64,000 bases of DNA, from positions 1-64,000 of the forward strand of contig FREU01000003.1 of the NCBI GenBank assembly GCA_900143615.1. Direction: 5' to 3'. The stretch is from Rhodobacteraceae bacterium Alg231-30 (GTDB lineage: Bacteria > Pseudomonadota > Alphaproteobacteria > Rhodobacterales > Rhodobacteraceae). The notes below the pieces were generated by a model that saw only the letters and a list, made by a program, of their open reading frames with translations, did not search any database and was not told the origin of the DNA. The translations under genes were made by a program, and so were the position numbers. Positions 54,027 through 63,011 of the stretch are shown here, piece by piece; within the stretch, counting starts at the first letter, position 1; the number at the start of each line of letters is the position of its first letter.

Positions 54027-54626
54027 ATGATGTTAGTCGAAGAAACCACGGTGCTAACGGAGGCGCTTCCGATGGAGGCTTTTCGGGCGCATTTGCGGCT
54101 GGGCAGCGGATTTGGTGAAGACAGTTTGCAAGACAGCGTGCTTGAGAGTTTTTTGCGTGCTGCGATGAGTGCTGTAGAAGCCCGCACAGGTAAAATATTG
54201 ATTGTGCGTGATTTTCGGTGGGTCGTTACCAGGTGGCGCGACACCGTTCAGCAGGTTTTTCCGGTAGCCCCGGTCTTTGTGATCACGTCGGTGGAGTTGG
54301 CCGATCGCATGGGGGGAAACGTTACTGTGGCCTCTAGTGCCTATCGGTTGTTTGAAGATACCCACGCACCACGCGTCGTGGCTTCGGGGGGTAGTCTGCC
54401 GTCCATCCCGACAGAAGGGAGCGCGACGCTGCGGTTTCAAGCGGGATATGGCTCCAGTTGGCAGGATGTGCCCGCAGATCTTGGGCAGGCTGTGCTGTTG
54501 CTGGCGGCACATTACTACGAATACCGCCATGAAACAGCACTGCAAAGCGGGTGTATGCCTTTTGGTGTGACCAGCTTGCTTGAGCGTTACCGCCCGATGC
54601 GGTTGACGGTGGGAGCAGGCCAATGA
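54027..54626 (+). CDS. orfg6: GTA head-tail connector protein g6
   Basis: A 199-aa adaptor protein of the neck. It opens MMLVEETTVLTEALPMEAFR and contains LESFLRAAMSAVEARTGKIL, the helical pattern of phage gp6-like connectors, followed by a beta-rich middle and a helix LGQAVLLLAAHYYEYRH. ATG 54027 has GGAG six bases upstream; the adjacent ATG at 54030 is equivalent. It overlaps g7 by 4 bp. Confidence 0.9.
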   Translation: MMLVEETTVLTEALPMEAFRAHLRLGSGFGEDSLQDSVLESFLRAAMSAVEARTGKILIVRDFRWVVTRWRDTVQQVFPVAPVFVITSVELADRMGGNVTVASSAYRLFEDTHAPRVVASGGSLPSIPTEGSATLRFQAGYGSSWQDVPADLGQAVLLLAAHYYEYRHETALQSGCMPFGVTSLLERYRPMRLTVGAGQ

Positions 54627-54961
54627 AGTCTATTCATCTCAATCGCGCGCTCACCCTTGAGACGCCGGTGGACACGCCGGATGGTGCGGGAGGCTTTACA
54701 CGCAGCTGGCAGGCACTTGGCATGTTGTGGGCCAATATCGTGCCGCGGACGGGACGGGCGCGCGATGGTGGTGAAGTCTCGGTGGCTCAAACGCGCTATC
54801 GCATCACGTTGCGCGCGGCTCCGGTGGAGGCGGCGCAGCGGCCACGCCCCGAGCAGCGGTTTCGGGAAGGTGCACGCGTATTCTTGATCGAAGCCGTCTT
54901 AGAGAGCGACGACAGCGGTCGGTATCTGACGTGTTTTGCGACAGAGGAGCAGGCGTCATGA
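54623..54961 (+). CDS. orfg7: GTA head-tail joining (stopper) protein g7
   Basis: A 112-aa protein of the SPP1 gp16-like head closure family, with LTLETPVDTPDGAGGFTRSW and RFREGARVFLIEAVLESDDS. It seals the portal after packaging and joins the tail. It overlaps both neighbours by 4 bp (ATGA), as is usual in this tightly coupled cluster. Confidence 0.9.
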   Translation: MKSIHLNRALTLETPVDTPDGAGGFTRSWQALGMLWANIVPRTGRARDGGEVSVAQTRYRITLRAAPVEAAQRPRPEQRFREGARVFLIEAVLESDDSGRYLTCFATEEQAS

Positions 54962-55368
54962 GCTATGCAGCAGCCTCGGCTTTGCAAGAGGCAATTTATC
55001 AGGCGCTCGTCAATGATGCGGCCGTTGCCGCCATCACAAACGGGGCGATTTATGACGCGGTGCCCGCAGGTCAGTTGCCGCCGGTCTATGTGACTTTGGG
55101 ACCGGAACAGGTGCGCGAGCGTGGCGATGTGAGCGGCGGTGGTGCGGAGCACCGCATCGAGTTGTCGGTTGTGTCGGACGGAGCTGGTTTCGGACAAGCC
55201 AAGTCTGTCGCAACGGCCATCAGTGACGCTTTGCATGCGGCGGATTTGACCCTATCGCGCGGGCGGCTGGTTTTTCTCAATTTCGAGCGCGCTGTCGCAA
55301 AACGCGACGGTGCCGCAAATCTCAGGCGGATTGATCTGCGTTTTCTGGCGCGGGTTGAGGCGGATTAA
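54958..55368 (+). CDS. orfg8: GTA tail terminator g8 (DUF3168)
   Basis: A 136-aa protein that caps the tail tube at the neck. ASALQEAIYQALVNDAAVAA at the start and YVTLGPEQVRERGDVSGGGA in the middle match DUF3168 tail-completion proteins. The ATG at 54958 overlaps the g7 stop by 4 bp. Confidence 0.9.
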   Translation: MSYAAASALQEAIYQALVNDAAVAAITNGAIYDAVPAGQLPPVYVTLGPEQVRERGDVSGGGAEHRIELSVVSDGAGFGQAKSVATAISDALHAADLTLSRGRLVFLNFERAVAKRDGAANLRRIDLRFLARVEAD

Positions 55369-55392
55369 TCACAATCACTACGGAGTAAAGTT

Positions 55393-55806
55393 ATGGGTGC
55401 TCAGAACGGCAAAGACCTTTTGGTCAAAGTGGATTTGACCGGAGACGGTCAGTTTGAAACCATCGCGGGGCTGCGGGCGACGCGGATCAGTTTCAATGCG
55501 GAAAGCGTTGATGTGACATCGCTAGAAAGCCAGGGCGGCTGGCGGGAATTACTGGGCGGCGCTGGTGTGAAATCTGCGGCAATTTTCGGGTCAGGTGTGT
55601 TTCGCGACGCTGGAACGGATGAACGCGCGCGCCAGATATTTTTTGACGGAGAAACCCCTGATTTTCAGGTGATTATTCCAGATTTTGGCACCGTGGAAGG
55701 CGCGTTCCAGATTGCCGCGATCGAGTATGCTGGCAGCCACAATGGCGAGGCGACATATGAGATGTCGATGGCTTCTGCGGGGGCTTTGACCTTTACGGCG
55801 GCCTGA
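55393..55806 (+). CDS. orfg9: GTA major tail tube protein g9
   Basis: A 137-aa protein of the TP901-1-type major tail family. MGAQNGKDLLVKVDLTGDG, then GLRATRISFNAESVDVTSLE, are diagnostic. It polymerises into the tail tube. It starts 24 bases after g8 with its own GGAGTAAAG site, consistent with high expression. Confidence 0.93.
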   Translation: MGAQNGKDLLVKVDLTGDGQFETIAGLRATRISFNAESVDVTSLESQGGWRELLGGAGVKSAAIFGSGVFRDAGTDERARQIFFDGETPDFQVIIPDFGTVEGAFQIAAIEYAGSHNGEATYEMSMASAGALTFTAA

Positions 55807-55807
55807 C

Positions 55808-56134
55808 ATGGGAAATCCTTGGGCAGGTGAAACAGAGCTTGTGATTGCAGGCGAGCGGCATGTTCTCAAGCTGACGCTAGGGGCGTTGGCGGAACTTGAG
55901 GCAGCGCTTGAGAGCGACAGTCTGATGGCGTTGATCAAACGGTTTGAAACCGGTGGGTTTTGCGCGGCTGATGTCTCGGCCTTGGTGCTGGCGGGGCTGC
56001 GCGGCGGCGGGTGGCGCGGCAGTGCGGCGGATTTGCTGAACGCGGACATTGAGGGCGGTCCAATGCAGGCTGCGCGGGTGGCTGCGCAATTGTTAGCGCG
56101 GGCATTTTGCTTGCCGGACAGCGCGGCACTATGA
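55808..56134 (+). CDS. orfg10: GTA g10, probable tail assembly chaperone
   Basis: A 108-aa protein, largely helical (GALAELEAALESDSLMALIK, then VSALVLAGLRGGGWRG). By position between the tail tube and tape measure genes, and by its GTA family pattern, it is the counterpart of the phage G tail assembly chaperone. It overlaps g10.1 by 4 bp. In phages, G and GT are linked by ribosomal frameshifting. Here the second protein has its own ATG. Confidence 0.87.
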   Translation: MGNPWAGETELVIAGERHVLKLTLGALAELEAALESDSLMALIKRFETGGFCAADVSALVLAGLRGGGWRGSAADLLNADIEGGPMQAARVAAQLLARAFCLPDSAAL

Positions 56135-56334
56135 GCGCCTTTGAGTGGTCAAAACTGCTGGGTGTCGGTCTGAAACACCTTGGTCTTTCACCGGCCGAGT
56201 TTTGGGCGCTGACGCCGGCAGAGTTCAGTTTAATTGTTGGGCGTGCGACTGGGCCTGCGCCGATGACACGTGGTGGATTGGATGCGTTGCTGCGCAGCTA
56301 TCCAGATGCTGAGGAAGGATCGTTGGATGAGTGA
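56131..56334 (+). CDS. orfg10.1: GTA g10.1, tail assembly chaperone second component
   Basis: A 67-aa protein with EWSKLLGVGLKHLGLSPAEF followed by WALTPAEF, a pattern typical of the small phage tail assembly chaperone proteins of Rhodobacterales. The ATG overlaps the g10 stop and its own end overlaps the tape measure gene by 8 bp. It probably acts with g10 to keep the tape measure protein soluble before tube assembly. Confidence 0.87.
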   Translation: MSAFEWSKLLGVGLKHLGLSPAEFWALTPAEFSLIVGRATGPAPMTRGGLDALLRSYPDAEEGSLDE

Positions 56335-56986
56335 GATCGACGGAATTGACGAGCTGGATCTTGAGCTTGAAACGCTTGAAGTGAGCCTCGGGCAAACCTC
56401 GGCTTTGGTGGCGGGATTTGATGGCGAGTTGCGGCGTATGCAGCAGTCTCTGTCTGCTACAGGTCAAGACGTGGTGACCCTTGAAAAAGGGCTGAGCCGC
56501 GGGCTGCGCAAGGCGTTTGACGGGTTGGTGTTTGACGGCATGAAACTGTCAGATGCGCTGGAAACTGTGGCGCAGGGGATGGCGGATGCCGCGTATCGTG
56601 CGGCTCTTAAGCCAATCACAGATCAGGTTGGATCGGTTGTGGCCACGGGCATTGGTGGCGTGATCGGAACGCTGCTGCCCTTTGCCCAAGGTGCCGGATT
56701 CAGCCAAGGGCGGGTGATGCCGTTTGCCAATGGCGGCGTTGTGTCGGGGCCGATGAGCTTTCCTATGCGGGGGGGGATTGGCTTGATGGGTGAAGCCGGA
56801 CCGGAGGCGATTATGCCCTTGATGCGCGGCAATGACGGAAAACTGGGGGTGCGTGGCGGTGGCGGTTCAAATGTGAACATCGTGATGCACATCAGCACAC
56901 CTGATGTCGCAGGATTTCGCCGCTCACAAGGGCAGGTCGCGGCGCAAATGAGCCGGGTTCTGAGCCGTGGTCAGCGCAACAGATAG
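56327..56986 (+). CDS. orfg11: GTA tape measure protein g11
   Basis: A 219-aa tape measure protein, very short for this class, as expected for the short tail of GTA particles. The N-terminal half is helical (LETLEVSLGQTSALVAGFDG). The middle has a hydrophobic glycine-rich part (VGSVVATGIGGVIGTLLPFA) and the C-terminal GEAGPEAIMPLMRG matches the conserved tape measure motif. ATG 56327 overlaps g10.1 by 8 bp. Confidence 0.92.
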   Translation: MSEIDGIDELDLELETLEVSLGQTSALVAGFDGELRRMQQSLSATGQDVVTLEKGLSRGLRKAFDGLVFDGMKLSDALETVAQGMADAAYRAALKPITDQVGSVVATGIGGVIGTLLPFAQGAGFSQGRVMPFANGGVVSGPMSFPMRGGIGLMGEAGPEAIMPLMRGNDGKLGVRGGGGSNVNIVMHISTPDVAGFRRSQGQVAAQMSRVLSRGQRNR

Positions 56987-56995
56987 GAGGCGGAT

Positions 56996-57628
56996 ATGGG
57001 GTTTCACGAGGTTAGATTTCCTCCCAACTTGAGCTTTGGCTCAATCGGGGGACCGGAGCGGCGTACCGAAGTTGTGACGTTGGTGAACGGGTTTGAAGAG
57101 CGCAATTCTCCGTGGGCGCATTCGCGGCGGCGCTATGATGCGGGAGTTGGCATGCGCTCATTGGATGATGTGGAAACGTTGATATCGTTTTTTGAAGCGC
57201 GACGTGGCCAGCTCTTTGGGTTTCGCTGGAAAGATTGGTCTGACTTCAAATCCTGCCTGTCCTCGCGTGAGGTGAATTATCGCGATCAGGTTATTGCGGT
57301 GGGTGATGATGTGACGGCGCGCTTTCAATTGCTTAAGACTTATCGCTCAGGTGAGCAGAGCTATTCCCGTCCGATTTGCAAACCCGTTGAGGGGTCGGTG
57401 CGGATGGGCGTGGCGGGAGATGAAATGCGCGATGGGGTCCATTTTACAGTGGATCAGGCCACGGGTTGGGTCGAGTTCGATCATCCCCCAAATGACGGTT
57501 TGGAAATTACTGCAGGGTTTGAGTTTGACGTGCCGGTGCGGTTTGACACTGACCGTATTCAAACCAGCATTGCCAGTTTCAAAGCCGGTGATGTGCCAAG
57601 CGTTCCAGTTGTTGAAGTGAGGGTCTGA
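56996..57628 (+). CDS. orfg12: GTA distal tail protein g12 (DUF2460)
   Basis: A 210-aa protein with the DUF2460 pattern FHEVRFPPNLSFGSIGGPER and FFEARRGQLFGFRWKDWSDF. In RcGTA it forms the ring at the distal end of the tail tube, to which the hub and baseplate attach. AGGAGG precedes the ATG. Confidence 0.93.
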   Translation: MGFHEVRFPPNLSFGSIGGPERRTEVVTLVNGFEERNSPWAHSRRRYDAGVGMRSLDDVETLISFFEARRGQLFGFRWKDWSDFKSCLSSREVNYRDQVIAVGDDVTARFQLLKTYRSGEQSYSRPICKPVEGSVRMGVAGDEMRDGVHFTVDQATGWVEFDHPPNDGLEITAGFEFDVPVRFDTDRIQTSIASFKAGDVPSVPVVEVRV

Positions 57629-57630
57629 GT

Positions 57631-58515
57631 ATGGGGCAGGCTGAAATACATGATCACATGCGTCTGGGAACCACGACGGTGTCCAGAGCGTGGTCGGTGA
57701 CCCGTCGGGATGGTGAGGTGTTCGGCTTTACAGACCATGACGAAGATCTGGCGTTTGAGGGGATTGAATTCCGGGCGGCGACGGGACTTGAGGCGTCATC
57801 GCTTGAGCAAAGCACAGGTCTGGCCGTGGACAACGTTGAGGCAATTGGCATTCTAAGCGATGTGTCCGTGCGTGAAGATGATATTTTTGCGGGGCGATTT
57901 GACGGGGCAGAAGTGGTCGCGTGGATGGTGAACTGGGCTAAACCCTCGGAGAGATCGGTGTTGTTTCGCGGCACAATCGGGGAAATTAGACGGAGTGGGG
58001 AGTCTTTTACTGCTGATTTGCGTGGGCTGTCGCAGCCTCTAAACCTACCTAAGGGACGTGTTTTTCAAAAACCCTGCTCGGCGGTTTTAGGGGACGCAAC
58101 CTGTCGGTTCGATGTCGGCCAACCTGGTTTTGTGAGCCAAAGATTGGTAGAGGAAATCGAAGAGTCGCGTGTGTTTCGCTGGGAGGACGATAGCGGTTTT
58201 GAGCCAGGATGGTTTCAACAAGGCAGGTTGATCGTCGAAAACGGTGCGGCAGCTGGTTTGAATGGGATTATCAAGCGCGATATGTTGGGCACGGACGGTG
58301 TTCGCAGCATCGAACTCTGGGAGCCTCTCGCAGCAGTCGTCGTTGCCGGAAACAATGTGCGTCTTGAGGCGGGCTGCGACAAGCGGTTTGAAACCTGTCG
58401 TTACAAATTTCTCAATCATCTAAATTTTCAAGGTTTCCCTGACATTCCAGGTGAAGATTGGATGGCCAGCTATCCACGCCGAAGCGGCGGTAACACTGGA
58501 GGGAGTCTCCGGTGA
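57631..58515 (+). CDS. orfg13: GTA hub protein g13 (DUF2163)
   Basis: A 294-aa baseplate hub protein. The DUF2163 N-terminal part has LGTTTVSRAWSVTRRDGEVF and FTDHDEDLAFEGI. The C-terminal part carries cysteines in PCSAVLGDATCRF and AGCDKRFETCRYKF, which would suit the metal or iron-sulfur site reported for RcGTA-type hubs. It starts 2 bases after g12 and overlaps g14 by 4 bp. Confidence 0.92.
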   Translation: MGQAEIHDHMRLGTTTVSRAWSVTRRDGEVFGFTDHDEDLAFEGIEFRAATGLEASSLEQSTGLAVDNVEAIGILSDVSVREDDIFAGRFDGAEVVAWMVNWAKPSERSVLFRGTIGEIRRSGESFTADLRGLSQPLNLPKGRVFQKPCSAVLGDATCRFDVGQPGFVSQRLVEEIEESRVFRWEDDSGFEPGWFQQGRLIVENGAAAGLNGIIKRDMLGTDGVRSIELWEPLAAVVVAGNNVRLEAGCDKRFETCRYKFLNHLNFQGFPDIPGEDWMASYPRRSGGNTGGSLR

Positions 58516-58961
58516 GTCGTGAGCATCAAGACCGCGTCGTCAAGATTGCAAGATCTTGGATCGGCACGCCTTATTGCCATCAAGCCAGTTGCAAAGCGGG
58601 CGGGACTGATTGTCTGGGTTTGATCCGTGGTGTCTGGCGAGAATTACTAGGTGCTGAACCCGTGGAAATCCCAGCTTACAGTTTCGACTGGTCTGAGCCT
58701 CAGCGTCGCGAAGACCTGTGGCGTGGGGCACAACGCTATCTGATTGAGCAAACCTCTGGGCCACTTCAGCACGGCAGTGTTTTGCTGTTTCGGATGCGCG
58801 ACAGAAGTGTCGCGAAACATCTGGGTATTGCGGTGGAGACCGCAAACACAATGACGTTCATTCATGCCTATTCAGGTCATGGCGTTATGGAAAGCACGCT
58901 GACGGCGCCTTGGCGGCGTCGTGTTGTGTCCTGTTTTCAATTCCCCAAGGAGATTAAGTGA
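58512..58961 (+). CDS. orfg14: GTA cell-wall peptidase g14 (NlpC/P60)
   Basis: A 149-aa NlpC/P60 peptidase. The nucleophile Cys is in AGGTDCLGLIRGVW and the catalytic His in VAKHLGIAVE. It sits on the baseplate and cuts recipient peptidoglycan so that DNA can enter. It overlaps g13 and g15 by 4 bp each. Confidence 0.94.
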   Translation: MSREHQDRVVKIARSWIGTPYCHQASCKAGGTDCLGLIRGVWRELLGAEPVEIPAYSFDWSEPQRREDLWRGAQRYLIEQTSGPLQHGSVLLFRMRDRSVAKHLGIAVETANTMTFIHAYSGHGVMESTLTAPWRRRVVSCFQFPKEIK

Positions 58962-61900
58962 TGGCTACGGTTGTATTGTCAGCAGTTGGGGCGGCGATTG
59001 GTGGGTCTTTAGGGGGGAGTGTTGCCGGAATTTCTTCGGTAGCAATCGGTCGCCTGCTCGGGGCAACGGCGGGTCAGATGATTGATCAGAAAGTCTTGGG
59101 GCAAGGGTCGGAGGTTGTTGAAAGCGGAAAAATCGACCGTTTCCGAATTACAGGAGCGGCGGAAGGCGCAACGATTTCGCGGGTTTTTGGCCGCATGCGG
59201 GTCGCAGGACAAGTGATTTGGGCCACCCGGTTTTTGGAAAGTTTCACCACATCCGGTGGCGGCAAGGGCGGACCACCACAACCCAAGACCCGAGAATATA
59301 GCTATTCTGTCTCTCTAGCGATCGCGCTGTGTGAAGGAGAAATTCTGCGGGTTGGCCGAGTTTGGGCCGATGGCGTGGAGGTGGCGCCGAACTCGTTAAA
59401 CATGCGGGTATATACAGGATCACAGACGCAACATCCGGACCCCAAAATTGAAGCGGTGGAAGGCAGCGGAGCAGCGCCCGCCTATCGCGGTACGGCCTAT
59501 GTGGTGTTTGAGGATTTGGTATTGGAGCCGTTTGGCAACCGCTTGCCGCAGTTTAACTTTGAAGTGGTTCGTGGCTCTCCTGTGGCGCAGTCATCGGCAC
59601 AGTCCGACTATGCACGATCCGTCAAAGCCGTTGCTTTGATGCCGGGCTCAGGGGAATATGCTTTGGCCACAACACCTGTGCACTACACTCATGGAGCTGG
59701 GCAGTTCTCGTCAGCCAATGAAAACGCCCCTTATGGCAAGTCTGACTTTGCCACCTCAATGGATATGCTGGATCAGGAATTACCTGCCTGTGGTGCAACG
59801 TCTTTGATTGTGAGCTGGTTTGGTAACGATTTACGAGCAGGGAAGTGCAAACTGCGGCCAAAGGTTGAACAGAAAGAAGCTGATGGGCGTAACATGCCGT
59901 GGAATGTTGCCGGGCTTACCCGCGCACAAGCGCACGCAATCACTTCGCTTGAAGGGCGACCTGTCTACGGGGGGACGCCAACAGATCAATCCGTCGTCGA
60001 GGCCATAACTCTCTTGAAATCACAAGGGAAGGCGGTGACGTATTACCCATTTATCTTGATGGAGCAGTTGGAAGAAAACGGGTTGCCGGATCCGTGGAGC
60101 GATCAGGAAAACCAACCTGTTTTGCCGTGGCGCGGGCGTATCACCTTGTCGCGCGCACCGGGTCAGGCGGGATCACCCGATGGGACGTCATTGGCTGACC
60201 AAGAAGTCGCGAGTTTCTTTGGAGCTGCGGCTGCCTCGGATTTTAGCATCGGCAATGGCGCGGTGACCTATCAGGGGCCGGATGAATGGAGTTTTCGGCG
60301 GTTTGTTTTACACAACGCTGCTCTTTGCGCTGCAGCGGGGGGGGTGGATGCCTTTTGCATTGGTTCGGAAATGCGCGGACTTACCCAGATACGTGGCGGC
60401 ACCGGGTTCCCCGCTGTAGAGGCATTGCGGGATTTGGCGGCAGAGGTGCGTCAATTGCTTGGAGAGAATACCAAGCTTGGGTACGCCGCAGATTGGTCAG
60501 AGTACTTCGGGTATCAACCAAATGACGGTAGCGGTGACGTTTATTTTCATCTGGATCCTTTGTGGGCTGATGAAAACATCGATTTCATTGGCATCGACAA
60601 CTATATGCCTCTGTCTGACTGGCGTGAGGGGCATGCGCATTTGGATGCAGAAAAGTGGGATAGCGGCTATGATTTGGAATACCTGAAGGCCAATATTGAA
60701 GGGGGCGAGGGGTATGACTGGTATTACCACTCTTCCGAAGCGCGTGATGCTCAGCGGCGCACCGAGATATCAGATGGCGCATACTCTGAACCGTGGATTT
60801 TTCGTTACAAAGACCTGCGTGCATGGTGGTCAAATTTCCATTTTGAGCGCAGGCAAGGTACACGTGTCGAGGCTGCGACAGAGTGGGTGCCTCAGAGCAA
60901 GCCGATCTGGTTCACGGAAATTGGTTGTTCCGCCATCGATAAAGGGACCAATCAACCCAACAAATTTCTGGACACTAAATCCTCGGAGTCAGGCCTACCG
61001 TACTTCTCCAATGGCGTGCGGGATGATTTAATCCAGCAGCTCTATTTGCAGGCCATGGCAGAATATTGGGCGGATCCGCAGAAGAACCCGCGATCAAAAG
61101 AATATGAAGGCCACATGGTGGATGTGGACAACATGTATGTCTGGGCATGGGATGGACGGCCGTTTCCAGCGTTTCCCAATAACCAAGAGCTTTGGAGCGA
61201 TGGCGGAAACTATCACAAGGGTCATTGGATTTCGGGGCGCAATGCGAACCGGACCTTGGCGTCAGTTGTTGAGGAAATCTGCTCTTCCGCGGGGGTTAAG
61301 AATTACGATACGTCGGCTCTGTTTGGCACTGTGCGTGGCTATCAAGTTGATGACGTCAGCGAAGCGCGTGCAGATTTGCAGCCGCTTATGTTGCGCTACG
61401 GCTTTGATGCGGTTGAGCGGGGCGGAACGCTTAGGTTTGTGATGCGTGGAGAAGACAGCGCGACGGATGTGCAAACGTCACAAGTGGTGGAAACCTCTGA
61501 AATTGAGGGAGGAATTGAAAGTCAAAGAACCTCGCATGTTGAGATATCGGGTCGGGTCCGTTTGGGATTTCCGCAGGCAGAATCTGATTTCGAAACGGTG
61601 TCTGAAGAGGCAATTTTACCGGATGAGCCGACGACTGCGGTGTCCAAAAGCGAGATGGCCTTGGCCATGACGCGTGGCGAAGGGCGTATGGCTGTCGAGC
61701 GGTGGCTGGCTGAGGCCCGTAGCGGCCAAGAGGCGGTTCGGTTTGCATTGCCTCCCTCCATGGCACAATTGGGGGCGGGTGATCTTGTGCGGTTGTCTGG
61801 AAAACCCGATAATGAAGCGCTTTACCGCATTGATCGGGTCGAGTTGGGAACATCTCGATTGATAGAGGCCGTTCGAGTAAACCCTTCCGTTCATGACGTG

Positions 61901-62881
61901 GTGGATTTCGCAGAAGTGGCACCGCGCACGTCCGGTTTTATCTCTCCACACCCGGTGCAATCGCTGTTTCTGGATTTGCCTCTAATGTCAGGTGATGAAG
62001 TACCACACGCGCCTCATTTGGCTGTGACAGGCCGTCCCTGGCCGGGGTCAGTTGCCGTTTATGATGCACTGGAAGACAAGGATTATCGGGTCAATCGTCT
62101 GATCACCGGGGCTGCAGTTGTCGGAACAACCAAAACACCACTGCACCGCGCGCGCATCGGCCTGTGGGACAGGGGGGAGGCACTTGAAGTAAGCCTTGTA
62201 TCTGGTGCTGTTCAATCGATTGAGCAAGGTGCGATGCTAAGGGGGGGGAACCTCGCAGCAATTGGGGATGGAACCTCGGGCACTTGGGAGGTGTTCCAAT
62301 TTCAGAATGCTGAATTGATTGGAGAGGATCGCTACTGGCTTGCCAATCGGCTGCGCGGGCAACTTGGGACGGATGCATTAATGCCTGACTTTTGGCCAGA
62401 GAATTCATGGTTTGTGTTATTGGATCCGCGGGTGGTGCAGATTGATCTCGCCAGCAGCTCTCGCAACCTTGCGCGACACTATCGGATTGGGCCAGCGTTG
62501 AGGGGGCTAGATGATCCGTCATATTCGGAACATGTCGAGGCCTTTGCCGGCAACGGTCTTCGCCCGCTTTCTCCGGTTCATTTGAGAGCCAGAACATCGG
62601 AAAATGGTGACCTAGCTTTGACATGGGTGCGACGCAGTCGCATCGATGCTGACAATTGGGAGCTCGCGGATGTTCCGTTGGGAGAGGAGCGAGAAGCTTA
62701 CCAAGTGCGGGTCTACTCCGAAAACACGATTTTGCGGGAAGCGACTACCACAGTGCCGAGTTGGACATATGCGGCGCAGAACTGGGTGCAAGATCAACAA
62801 ACGGGACCGTTGAGGGTCGAAGTTGCACAGATTTCAGCACGGTTTGGGGCGGGGCTAAGCGGTGTTCTCTCATTGGCGTGA
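58958..62881 (+). CDS. orfg15: GTA baseplate megatron / host-recognition protein g15
   Basis: A 1307-aa protein, the largest of the cluster. The N-terminus has a hydrophobic glycine-rich stretch (VGAAIGGSLGGSVAGISSVA). A GTA TIM-barrel domain (about residues 430-730) includes GYAADWSEYFGYQPNDGSGD, FIGIDNYMPLSDW and KPIWFTEIGC, glycosidase-like features with a possible catalytic Glu. The C-terminal half matches phage tail GTA proteins involved in attachment and possibly DNA passage. The frame is intact. It is the last gene of the cluster. Confidence 0.94.
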   Translation: MMATVVLSAVGAAIGGSLGGSVAGISSVAIGRLLGATAGQMIDQKVLGQGSEVVESGKIDRFRITGAAEGATISRVFGRMRVAGQVIWATRFLESFTTSGGGKGGPPQPKTREYSYSVSLAIALCEGEILRVGRVWADGVEVAPNSLNMRVYTGSQTQHPDPKIEAVEGSGAAPAYRGTAYVVFEDLVLEPFGNRLPQFNFEVVRGSPVAQSSAQSDYARSVKAVALMPGSGEYALATTPVHYTHGAGQFSSANENAPYGKSDFATSMDMLDQELPACGATSLIVSWFGNDLRAGKCKLRPKVEQKEADGRNMPWNVAGLTRAQAHAITSLEGRPVYGGTPTDQSVVEAITLLKSQGKAVTYYPFILMEQLEENGLPDPWSDQENQPVLPWRGRITLSRAPGQAGSPDGTSLADQEVASFFGAAAASDFSIGNGAVTYQGPDEWSFRRFVLHNAALCAAAGGVDAFCIGSEMRGLTQIRGGTGFPAVEALRDLAAEVRQLLGENTKLGYAADWSEYFGYQPNDGSGDVYFHLDPLWADENIDFIGIDNYMPLSDWREGHAHLDAEKWDSGYDLEYLKANIEGGEGYDWYYHSSEARDAQRRTEISDGAYSEPWIFRYKDLRAWWSNFHFERRQGTRVEAATEWVPQSKPIWFTEIGCSAIDKGTNQPNKFLDTKSSESGLPYFSNGVRDDLIQQLYLQAMAEYWADPQKNPRSKEYEGHMVDVDNMYVWAWDGRPFPAFPNNQELWSDGGNYHKGHWISGRNANRTLASVVEEICSSAGVKNYDTSALFGTVRGYQVDDVSEARADLQPLMLRYGFDAVERGGTLRFVMRGEDSATDVQTSQVVETSEIEGGIESQRTSHVEISGRVRLGFPQAESDFETVSEEAILPDEPTTAVSKSEMALAMTRGEGRMAVERWLAEARSGQEAVRFALPPSMAQLGAGDLVRLSGKPDNEALYRIDRVELGTSRLIEAVRVNPSVHDVVDFAEVAPRTSGFISPHPVQSLFLDLPLMSGDEVPHAPHLAVTGRPWPGSVAVYDALEDKDYRVNRLITGAAVVGTTKTPLHRARIGLWDRGEALEVSLVSGAVQSIEQGAMLRGGNLAAIGDGTSGTWEVFQFQNAELIGEDRYWLANRLRGQLGTDALMPDFWPENSWFVLLDPRVVQIDLASSSRNLARHYRIGPALRGLDDPSYSEHVEAFAGNGLRPLSPVHLRARTSENGDLALTWVRRSRIDADNWELADVPLGEEREAYQVRVYSENTILREATTTVPSWTYAAQNWVQDQQTGPLRVEVAQISARFGAGLSGVLSLA

Positions 62882-63011
62882 AGATCGCGCCGGTTGCCTT
62901 TGCGTTCACATTTCGGTGTATTCCAGCTTACGATTGGAGGCATCACGCCTTTGAATTTGCGAGGCAACGCTTATGTGGTGTAGTCTGATCAGATCAGAAA
63001 GAGGGCGAGCT

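Noticed and set aside
48908-62881. Active prophage
   Set aside because: There is no integrase, repressor, replication or lysis gene and no attachment repeats. Gene content and order match the RcGTA structural cluster, including the very short tape measure gene.
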